From the NCBI GenBank assembly GCA_030597485.1, contig JAUVRU010000178.1, forward strand, positions 1 through 5,625: a DNA stretch of 5,625 nucleotides, read 5' to 3'. Source of the stretch: Anaerolineae bacterium. Its GTDB lineage: Bacteria > Chloroflexota > Anaerolineae > 4572-78 > NAK82. This document shows, in pieces, positions 1-5,625 of this stretch. Numbering within the stretch: the first letter of the stretch is position 1; the number at the start of each line of letters is the position of its first letter. The notes below the pieces were generated by a model that saw nothing but the letters and a program-made list of their open reading frames with translations, did no database searches and was not told the DNA's origin. Both the position numbers and the translations under genes were made by a program.

Positions 1-509
1 AGCTGGAGGGGCGTGTCAGGTGCAAAGCTCGTGTGTCCACCCTCCGAGGCACAGGCCCGGTATCGTGCCCCTTCCCCGGTCAGGTACGCCTCTCCCACCC
101 CTGTTCCTGGCGCCCCCACCGCGATGGCCCCGCCTGGCTCGGCTTCTCCCTCGTTCAAGGTATGCAGGTCCACCCCCTCCAGAGCCGGCACTGAGTGGGC
201 GATAGCAAGCAGGTCGTTCAGAAGTCGCACAGATGACAGATTGAGGCTCTCTCGCAAATGCGCCTCATCCATCACCCAGGGCAGGTTGGTTATCGTGGCC
301 TGGCCGCCTACGACGGGGCCAGCTACTCCAAAAGCACCCCGATCCACGGGCACGTCCACCCCGGCCAGGAACTCCCTGGCCAGGGTCTCCAGACTGGGGT
401 ATTCGCCGCTAGGGAATGTGGCCTCCGCCAGCGGAGCCCTTGGTCCTGCCTCGGATGAGTAAATCCCCAGATTGGTTTTGGTTCCGCCGATGTCGCCAGC
501 CAGTATCAT
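1..509 (-). CDS. glk: Glucokinase (hexokinase-type Glk family), N-terminal half, runs off left edge
   Basis: Glucokinase phosphorylates glucose with ATP to glucose-6-phosphate in the cytoplasm. The frame is open from an ATG at 509 to the window edge, giving 169 residues of a protein usually about 320-340 long, so the C-terminal half is missing. It begins MILAGDIGGTKTNLG, with the phosphate-binding DIGGTKT at residues 6-12. It continues with GVAGPV at 61-66, TNLPW at 74-78, LLNDL at 96-100, GAPGTGVGEAYL at 132-143 and SEGGHTSFAP at 155-164. By analogy with E. coli Glk, Asn98, Asp99 (catalytic base), Glu156 and His159 would contact glucose. This motif set indicates the Glk family (PF02685), not ROK glucokinases, although the ROK cysteine motif would lie where it cannot be checked. 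An ATG at 515 would overlap the pgl stop as ATGA, but GGGGAG abuts it directly, whereas that site sits 6 bases before the ATG at 509. The gene follows pgl by 2 bases, so translational coupling is likely. Confidence 0.93.
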   Translation of the reverse strand, partial: MILAGDIGGTKTNLGIYSSEAGPRAPLAEATFPSGEYPSLETLAREFLAGVDVPVDRGAFGVAGPVVGGQATITNLPWVMDEAHLRESLNLSSVRLLNDLLAIAHSVPALEGVDLHTLNEGEAEPGGAIAVGAPGTGVGEAYLTGEGARYRACASEGGHTSFAPDTPLQ

Positions 510-511
510 TT

Positions 512-1270
512 TCATCTCCCCACCAGATTGCCGCCAGCCGCCTCGTCCACAAACCAGTGTACCTCCCCTTCAGCCGGCCGCACCATCTGCGCCGGCAGCG
601 CGCCCGGGGGGACACCGGTATCCAACAGCTGCCGCAGGACCGCCGCCTTGCCCCCGCCCGCAGCCAGGAAGACCACCTGACGTCCGGCATTGATAACCGG
701 CAGTGTTAGAGTGATGCGCTCCGGCGGAGGCTTGGGAGAGTCAAGAACGGGCACTACCCACCGCTCCCTATCCTCCAGCAAGGGGTGGCCGGGAAACAGA
801 GAGGCTGTGTGCCCATCTTCACCCACGCCCAGCAGGATCAGGTCGAAGCGCGGCACTCGGTTGACGCCTGGACGGAACGTGCGCGCCAGCTCAGACTGAT
901 AGGAACCGGCGGCAGCAACCGGGTCCAGCGTGTCATCTATGGGATGGATCTGGGTTTGAGGGATGTTAACCAAGTCAAAAAGGGTCTCGCGCGCCACCCG
1001 GTAGTTGCTATCTGCGTCGGTCAGGGGCACACAACGCTCGTCCGCCCAGAAGACGTGCCAGGCCGACCATTCGATTTGAGAGCGGCGCGACTCAGTCACC
1101 AGGGGAGGGCAAAGCAGTCTTATCAGCGACCCACCGGAGAGGGCGACGATGAAACGTTCCCGAGCGGCTACCGCTTCTGCCGACAGGCGCGAAACGTGCA
1201 CTGCCGCCGCTTCGCCCAGTTCCTCGATCGTGGGCAGGACGTGCAGCTGTGGTGTCAGTATTGTCATCAT
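512..1270 (-). CDS. pgl: 6-phosphogluconolactonase
   Basis: This enzyme hydrolyses 6-phosphoglucono-delta-lactone to 6-phosphogluconate, the second step of the oxidative pentose phosphate pathway, in the cytoplasm. The 252-residue product has the usual length and motif order of the SOL/DevB-type family: ALSGGS at 43-48, WADERCVPLTDADSNYR at 75-91, FDLILLGVGEDGHTASLFPG at 142-161 (His154 is the expected catalytic histidine) and GGGKAA at 205-210. It ends in TGA at 512-514. Two adjacent ATGs, at 1270 and 1267, lie 4 and 7 bases after a GGAGGT, so the start could be one codon shorter. A TTG at 1282 is in frame but overlaps the ribosome-binding site and is rejected. The usual Thr-Pro after SGGS is Leu-Ile here, a mild departure from the consensus. 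The gene sits about 40 bases after the glucosidase stop and 2 bases before glk, consistent with one transcript. No glucose-6-phosphate dehydrogenase gene is in view. Confidence 0.95.
   Translation of the reverse strand: MMTILTPQLHVLPTIEELGEAAAVHVSRLSAEAVAARERFIVALSGGSLIRLLCPPLVTESRRSQIEWSAWHVFWADERCVPLTDADSNYRVARETLFDLVNIPQTQIHPIDDTLDPVAAAGSYQSELARTFRPGVNRVPRFDLILLGVGEDGHTASLFPGHPLLEDRERWVVPVLDSPKPPPERITLTLPVINAGRQVVFLAAGGGKAAVLRQLLDTGVPPGALPAQMVRPAEGEVHWFVDEAAGGNLVGR
516..521 (-). promoter_or_regulatory. Ribosome binding site for glk inside the end of pgl
   Basis: The minus strand reads GGGGAG here, 6 bases before the ATG at 509. The site lies within the last codons of pgl (Val-Gly-Arg), so ribosomes finishing pgl stop right at the glk start. 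It decides between the two in-frame glk ATGs in favour of the inner one, because it directly abuts the ATG at 515. Confidence 0.7.
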
Positions 1271-1274
1271 TCCA

Positions 1275-1280
1275 ACCTCC
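1275..1280 (-). promoter_or_regulatory. Ribosome binding site for pgl
   Basis: The minus strand reads GGAGGT, 4 bases before the ATG at 1270 and 7 bases before the ATG at 1267. It excludes the upstream in-frame TTG at 1282, which would sit on the site itself. Spacing slightly favours 1267, but either ATG could be used. Confidence 0.75.
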
Positions 1281-1282
1281 AA

Positions 1283-1310
1283 CGGTTGACGTCGACCGAC
1301 ACGGCGCCGT
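1283..1310. repeat. Two adjacent short dyads between glucosidase and pgl
   Basis: The 40-base gap contains a perfect 10-base palindrome, acggcgccgt (1301-1310), next to a 16-base imperfect palindrome, cggttgacgtcgaccg (1283-1298), with one mismatched pair. There is no loop of normal size and no U tract, so neither is a convincing intrinsic terminator. They could be an operator, a weak RNA-processing structure, or chance in GC-rich sequence. Confidence 0.35.
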
Positions 1311-3980
1311 CTACGTGAACGCTCCTGACTGTTGAATCAGCTTTGCCACCAGACCCGTCCAGCCTGTCTGATGGCTGGCTCCCAGGCCAGCGCCGTTCTC
1401 CCCCTGGAAGTACTCGTAAAACAGGATCAGGTCGTGCCAGTGAGGGTCTGTCTGAAACCTGGGCTGCCCAACGTAGATGGGTCGTTGGCCATTTTTGTCA
1501 CACAGGAACAGCCGAATCAACCGCCGGGACAGCTCTGTGGCCACCTCATCAAGGGTCATCTCCTGGCCTGATCCCGTTGGGCACTCGACTTTCAGGGTGT
1601 CGCCGTAGTAATGATGGTATTTCTGCAACGACTCGATGATCAGAAAGTTGATCGGGAACCAGATGGGACCCCGCCAGTTCGAATTGCCCCCGAACAGGCC
1701 GCTCTCAGACTCGGCCGGCTGGTAGTTGACCGTGTGTGCCTGACCGTCAACGTAGAATGTATACGGATGATCCTGATGATGCCGGGAGACAGACCTGACC
1801 CCGTAGTCGGACAGAAACTCGTCCCGGTCGAGGAGCCTGGAGAGGACACGCACCAAGCGCTCGCGCGTCAACAGAGACACCAGCCGACGCTGGCCGGCTC
1901 CGGGCACATTGATGGCGGCCACGTTGCCGGCGAGGTGAGGCCGGTTGTCCACAAACCAGCGCATCCGCCGCTCGAAATCCGGCAGGCTTGCCAGAATATC
2001 TGGCTCGATGGTATCGACAGCGAACAACGGCAGAAGACCGACCAGAGAGCGAACCTTGAGCGAGATGATGCGGTCGTCCGACAGGTGGAGTGCGTCGTAG
2101 AAAAAGCCGTCATCCTCGTCCCACAGGCTGTGCCCCCGCCCGCCACAGTCCGCCATCGCGTGCGCAATGCGCAGGAAGTGCTCGAAGAACTTGGTGGCCG
2201 TGTCCTGATAGACGGGGTTCTCCATGGCCAGCTCCAGGGCGATTTTCAGCATCACCAGGCAGTAGGCGGCCATCCAGGAGGTGCCGTCAGCCTGATCGAT
2301 ATGCCCGCCGGTGGGCAGCGCAGCGCTCCGATCGAAGACACTTATGTTATCCAGCCCCAGGAAACCACCCTGGAACACATTGTTGTCGTCCGCATCCTTG
2401 CGGTTCACCCACCAGGTGAAATTGAGCAGCAGCTTGTGGAAGACGCCCTCCAGGAAATCGCGATCCGGGCACCCCTGCTGCTTGGCGTCGATCTTATACA
2501 CACGCCAGGTAGCCCAGGCGTGCACCGGCGGGTTGACGTCGCCGAAGGCCCACTCATAGGCCGGCAGCTGACCGCTGGGGTGCATATACCACTCGCGAGT
2601 CATCAGCTCCAGCTGCCGTTTGGCGAATTGGGGATCAACCAGGGCCAGCGGGATACAGTGGAAGGCCAGATCCCAGGTGGCATACCAGGGATACTCCCAC
2701 TTATCCGGCATGGAGATCACGTCGAAGTTGTGCAGGTGAGCCCAGTCATAGTTGCGTCCGCGCCGACGGAATGTCGGCGCAGGCTGCGTGTCTGGATCAC
2801 CGCTGAGCCACTGCTCGATGTCGTAGTAATACATCTGCTTGGACCAGAGCATGCCGGCAAATGCCTGTCGCTGCACGTGCCTTTCGTCGTCACCCAGAGT
2901 GGGATTCTGGATGGCAGCGTAGAATTCATCCGCTTCGGCCAGACGCTGCGCCAGGATGTCGGAGAAGTCAGTGAAAGGTGCCTCGTGAGCGACGTTTGAG
3001 AGGCGCAAACGAAGCGTCAGCGTCTCGTTCGGACCGATGGCCCCGTGGTACAGAGCCGCTGCCTTGGTGCCGAGGCGACCTGGATTGACCGTTTCCCTCT
3101 CGCCACCAATCAAGTACCGGTGAAATGCGTCCTTCGCGTAGGGGCTGGCGTTGTCCAGGCCAAAGAGCCGCCTGGCGTTGGTCTCATTTTCAGTGAACAG
3201 TAACTCGGGCGCACCTTCGGCGTACAGGTGATAGGTCTCCATAGCCGGGTGCGTGGCTTGGACCGTGAGGATCCCCTCCGGCCCATCGACCGCCTGCATA
3301 CTTGGCTTCCCTGGCACATCGCCCATCGGGCCAGCCACGTAGTTCCAGCTCCAGGTGTTGCGGAACCATAGAGTGGGCAGGACATGACATTCGGCTGCCT
3401 CCGACCCGCGATTGACCACGCTGATCTTGATCAGGATGTCTTCTTGATCTGCCTTGGCATACTCCACCAGCACATCAAAAAACCGGCTTCCTTCAAAGAC
3501 CCCGGTGTCAAGCAACTCATACTCAGGATTGCGCAGCCCTCGACGACCGTTCTCTGCCACCAGGTCAGCGTAGGGGAAAGCAGCCTGCGGATACCGGTAG
3601 AGCATCTTCATATAGCTGTGGGTGGGGGTGCCATCCAGATAGAAGTAGTACTCCTTGACATCCTCACCGTGGTTCCCCTGCGGACCGGTCAGCCCGAACA
3701 AGCGCTCCTTCAGGATCGGATCCCGCCCATTCCAGAGTGCCAGGGCAAAGCAGAGATACTGATGACGGTCACAGATGCCGGCCAATCCGTCCTCATTCCA
3801 GCGATATGCTCGGCTGCGAGCGTGATCGTGCGGAAAGAAGTCCCAGGCGGTGCCGTCCTCGCTGTAGTCTTCACGCACGGATCCCCAGGCACGCTCGCTG
3901 AGATACGGTCCCCATTTCCTCCAATTCGCCTGGCGCTTTCGGTGTGCCTCCAGGCGTCGGTGTTCGGCGGTTCGTCTCAC
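1311..3980 (-). CDS. GH63/MGH1-like glycoside hydrolase ('glucosidase'), long form, substrate unknown
   Basis: This 889-residue protein matches, from memory, the bacterial MGH1-like/GH63-type family usually annotated only as 'glucosidase' and about 880-900 residues long. An N-terminal beta-sandwich-like region (about 1-330) opens with a strongly conserved block: [11 protein letters not shown] (22-32), [14 protein letters not shown] (36-49), [11 protein letters not shown] (51-61), then [15 protein letters not shown] and a [11 protein letters not shown] strand. An (alpha/alpha)6-barrel-like part (about 365-889) holds [14 protein letters not shown] (379-392), [14 protein letters not shown] (428-441), [13 protein letters not shown] (768-780) and [21 protein letters not shown] (854-874). 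By comparison with GH63 and mannosylglycerate hydrolases, Asp437 is a candidate general acid and Glu856 the general base; both are inferred. There is no signal peptide, so it is probably cytoplasmic. The GTG at 3980 is chosen because CGGAGGG lies 8 bases upstream and it follows the debranching enzyme stop by 29 bases. An in-frame TTG at 4127 would add an arginine-rich, unconserved 49-residue tail overlapping that gene. Confidence 0.9.
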   Translation of the reverse strand: MRRTAEHRRLEAHRKRQANWRKWGPYLSERAWGSVREDYSEDGTAWDFFPHDHARSRAYRWNEDGLAGICDRHQYLCFALALWNGRDPILKERLFGLTGPQGNHGEDVKEYYFYLDGTPTHSYMKMLYRYPQAAFPYADLVAENGRRGLRNPEYELLDTGVFEGSRFFDVLVEYAKADQEDILIKISVVNRGSEAAECHVLPTLWFRNTWSWNYVAGPMGDVPGKPSMQAVDGPEGILTVQATHPAMETYHLYAEGAPELLFTENETNARRLFGLDNASPYAKDAFHRYLIGGERETVNPGRLGTKAAALYHGAIGPNETLTLRLRLSNVAHEAPFTDFSDILAQRLAEADEFYAAIQNPTLGDDERHVQRQAFAGMLWSKQMYYYDIEQWLSGDPDTQPAPTFRRRGRNYDWAHLHNFDVISMPDKWEYPWYATWDLAFHCIPLALVDPQFAKRQLELMTREWYMHPSGQLPAYEWAFGDVNPPVHAWATWRVYKIDAKQQGCPDRDFLEGVFHKLLLNFTWWVNRKDADDNNVFQGGFLGLDNISVFDRSAALPTGGHIDQADGTSWMAAYCLVMLKIALELAMENPVYQDTATKFFEHFLRIAHAMADCGGRGHSLWDEDDGFFYDALHLSDDRIISLKVRSLVGLLPLFAVDTIEPDILASLPDFERRMRWFVDNRPHLAGNVAAINVPGAGQRRLVSLLTRERLVRVLSRLLDRDEFLSDYGVRSVSRHHQDHPYTFYVDGQAHTVNYQPAESESGLFGGNSNWRGPIWFPINFLIIESLQKYHHYYGDTLKVECPTGSGQEMTLDEVATELSRRLIRLFLCDKNGQRPIYVGQPRFQTDPHWHDLILFYEYFQGENGAGLGASHQTGWTGLVAKLIQQSGAFT

Positions 3981-3988
3981 GGCAGAAT

Positions 3989-3995
3989 CCCTCCG
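3989..3995 (-). promoter_or_regulatory. Ribosome binding site that sets the glucosidase GTG start
   Basis: The minus strand reads CGGAGGG, 8 bases before a GTG at 3980 and downstream of the debranching enzyme stop at 4010. The strong match and near-ideal spacing support a GTG start and argue against the 49-codon longer reading frame from TTG 4127. Confidence 0.75.
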
Positions 3996-4009
3996 TGGCC
4001 GGTCATTCT

Positions 4010-5625
4010 TCAGGGCAGTTCCCTGCCGGCTCGCAGTATCTCTCCCACGCTCCAGGCCTGAGCGAAACAGCCGCGCGGCATATGCGGCGCATTCCCGTCG
4101 AAGATCTCGCTGATGGAGCCCAGGCAAGCATCCGACAGGTGGGCCTCCATTGGCGCCAAGAAGGACCTGGCCAGCGCCGCGTCTCCGTAGGCCCGGTAGT
4201 GAGCGGTGACGAACGGGCCAAGAAGCCAGCCCCAGACGGTGCCCTGGTGATAGGTGCCATCGCGCTGGCGAGGGTCGCCACCGTAGTTGCCCACGTAAGC
4301 AACGTCATCAGGAGCCAGGCTGCGCAAGCCGTGGGATGTCCAAAGATAGCGCGCGCAGACGTCAACGACGGATTTGGCCTGAGCATCGTCCAGCAGCCTG
4401 AAGGGCAAAGAGACGGCGAAGATCTGGTTGGGACGCAAGCTGGCATCATACCGTTTTCCATCAGTGCCTGGTTCCCCTTCTGGCCCATCGATCACGTCGT
4501 ACAGATAGCTGCCCTCCTGGTACCAAAAGCGCCTGCGAAAACTGCCAGCCGCAGCCTCTGCCCGCTTAGAAAATTGCCTTGCCGCCTTGGGCTTGCCCAG
4601 CTGCTTCGACAGATTGGCCATCACCCAGAGTGCGTTATGCCATAACGCGTTGATCTCCACAGGTTTGCCGATGCGCGGCGTGACCACCCAGTCGCCAACT
4701 CTGGCATCCATCCAGGTCAGCTGCACGCCCGGCTCACCGGCGAAGAGCAGCCCGTCAGCCGGGTCAATCTTGATGTTGTAGCGGGTGCCCCGTTCGTGCC
4801 AATCCACCATCCCCACCAGCGCAGGGTACAGCTCCTCCGCGAAAGCCAGGTCGCCTGAGTTAAGCAGGTACTGATGGATGGCGTGGAAATACCAGAGCGT
4901 CGCGTCAACCGTGTTGTATTCCGGCGGCTCCTCATCATCGGGGAAGCGGTTGGGCAGCAAACCCTGGCTCAGGTGCTGCGAAAAAGTGCGCAGGATATCG
5001 GCTGCCACCTGGGAACGCCCGGTGGCCAGCGCCAACCCCGGCAGCGCGATCATCGTATCGCGTCCCCAGTCGCCGAACCACGGATAACCAGCAATGACGG
5101 TTGTTCCGGCGGAAGCGTCGCCAGGCGCGTCCTCATCGGCGGGAGAGCGCTGCACAATGAACTGATCGGCGGCCAGCGCCAGGTGTCTGAACCAAGACGG
5201 TTCGTCATCTGGCAAATGCCGTGCCAGTGCCGCCTGACGCTGGCGCTCCTGCTGCAGGCCCTCCAGGCCCGCGTGCGGCTGGACCAGCTCCGTGGAACAG
5301 ATGATGGTCGCTGTCTCCCCCGGCTGCAGAACCAGGCGAAAGTGCCCCGGAACGAAGAGGTCCTCAGTGTCATCCAGCCCTCGGTAGGCCTCTACCCGGT
5401 GTCTGAAACCCCAGTACCACTCCGTTCCCGGAAAGAACTCACCTCGATCAGCCACGATCCGGTAAGGCTGAGCGCCGTCGAAGGCGGTGATCTCAACGCC
5501 ACCAGCCACGGGCTGAACACGGTGGTCCAGATTCCACTCCCCATGACCGTGGCTGTGGAAGTCCCGGTATGTACAAAGGGGCGTCAGCCGAAGCGAGACG
5601 GCGTCTGTTGCGCCGACGAGCTCAT
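4010..5625 (-). CDS. Glycogen debranching enzyme (amylo-alpha-1,6-glucosidase, GH133-like), N terminus beyond right edge
   Basis: It hydrolyses alpha-1,6-linked glucose at branch points of glycogen or limit dextrins, releasing free glucose; no 4-alpha-glucanotransferase (GH13) domain is visible. The window encodes 537 C-terminal residues, ending in TGA at 4010-4012. The frame stays open to the edge and reads [20 protein letters not shown] just inside it, typical of the family's N-terminal domain, so a GTG at 5509 is internal and not the start. The N-terminal beta-rich domain continues through [20 protein letters not shown] (in-window residues 71-90). The (alpha/alpha)6 GDE_C domain contains [19 protein letters not shown] (179-197), [14 protein letters not shown] (235-248), TWMDA (303-307), [13 protein letters not shown] (323-335), RPNQIFA (397-403), [15 protein letters not shown] (457-471) and SEIFDG..PH.PRGC.AQAWSV (505-526). 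Acidic residues in TWMDA and SEIFDG are plausible catalytic candidates, inferred only. Full length would be about 650-700. It is the most upstream visible gene of the operon, 29 bases before the glucosidase. Confidence 0.94.
   Translation of the reverse strand, partial: ELVGATDAVSLRLTPLCTYRDFHSHGHGEWNLDHRVQPVAGGVEITAFDGAQPYRIVADRGEFFPGTEWYWGFRHRVEAYRGLDDTEDLFVPGHFRLVLQPGETATIICSTELVQPHAGLEGLQQERQRQAALARHLPDDEPSWFRHLALAADQFIVQRSPADEDAPGDASAGTTVIAGYPWFGDWGRDTMIALPGLALATGRSQVAADILRTFSQHLSQGLLPNRFPDDEEPPEYNTVDATLWYFHAIHQYLLNSGDLAFAEELYPALVGMVDWHERGTRYNIKIDPADGLLFAGEPGVQLTWMDARVGDWVVTPRIGKPVEINALWHNALWVMANLSKQLGKPKAARQFSKRAEAAAGSFRRRFWYQEGSYLYDVIDGPEGEPGTDGKRYDASLRPNQIFAVSLPFRLLDDAQAKSVVDVCARYLWTSHGLRSLAPDDVAYVGNYGGDPRQRDGTYHQGTVWGWLLGPFVTAHYRAYGDAALARSFLAPMEAHLSDACLGSISEIFDGNAPHMPRGCFAQAWSVGEILRAGRELP

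Noticed and set aside
13..462. 149-codon plus-strand open frame at the left edge
   Set aside because: It is the antisense shadow of the partial glucokinase gene, whose frame carries all the expected family motifs. The shadow product is a Pro/Ser/Arg-rich sequence without homology signals.
1283..1310. Intrinsic terminator after the glucosidase gene
   Set aside because: The dyads lack a usable loop and there is no T tract on the minus strand after them, so transcription probably continues into pgl.
1611..2999. 462-codon open frame on the plus strand, antisense to the glucosidase gene
   Set aside because: It lies wholly inside a strongly supported minus-strand gene, its translation has no recognisable family motif, and long antisense frames are expected in GC-rich coding sequence with biased third positions.
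3384..4061. 225-codon plus-strand open frame across the glucosidase N-terminal region
   Set aside because: It is antisense to the most conserved block of the glucosidase and crosses the intergenic gap. It shows no family motif and no convincing ribosome-binding site.
3981..4127. N-terminal extension of the glucosidase starting at TTG 4127
   Set aside because: It overlaps the end of the debranching enzyme gene, encodes an arginine-rich stretch typical of an out-of-frame reading of that gene, and bypasses the strong ribosome-binding site in front of GTG 3980.
3944..4645. 233-codon plus-strand open frame over the 3' half of the debranching enzyme
   Set aside because: It is a shadow of a well-supported minus-strand gene, with low-information composition and no motifs.
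5507..5509. GTG at 5509 as the start of the debranching enzyme
   Set aside because: The frame stays open through the right edge, and the upstream residues ([17 protein letters not shown]) fit the family's N-terminal domain, so this is an internal valine codon of a partial gene.

Overview
This window holds four genes, all on the minus strand and packed head to tail. It looks like a central-carbon operon for releasing glucose from glycogen or oligosaccharides and feeding it into glycolysis and the pentose phosphate pathway. In transcription order (right to left) they are: a glycogen debranching enzyme (amylo-alpha-1,6-glucosidase) whose start lies beyond the right edge; an 889-residue GH63/MGH1-like glucosidase; 6-phosphogluconolactonase (pgl); and glucokinase (glk), which runs off the left edge after 169 residues.

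The intergenic gaps are about 29, 40 and 2 bases. Each internal start (glucosidase, pgl, glk) has a purine-rich Shine-Dalgarno sequence at good spacing. I see no promoter-sized gap, terminator, tRNA, repeat array, CRISPR or mobile element, and essentially every base is coding. None of the four proteins shows an N-terminal hydrophobic segment where the N terminus is visible, so the pathway is read as cytoplasmic.

Inferred pathway: the debranching enzyme trims alpha-1,6 branches and the GH63-like enzyme hydrolyses a gluco-oligosaccharide or glucoside of unknown identity, both yielding glucose. Glucokinase converts glucose to glucose-6-phosphate. After oxidation by a glucose-6-phosphate dehydrogenase not in the window, 6-phosphogluconolactonase hydrolyses the lactone to 6-phosphogluconate.

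The organism is a GC-rich bacterium. The debranching enzyme/long MGH1-like glucosidase pair, together with glk and pgl, would fit Chloroflexota (Anaerolineae or Caldilineae type), but that is an impression from memory and not proven here. The region looks like ordinary metabolic backbone. The least understood element is the long GH63-like glucosidase, whose substrate cannot be read from sequence. No undescribed system was found.
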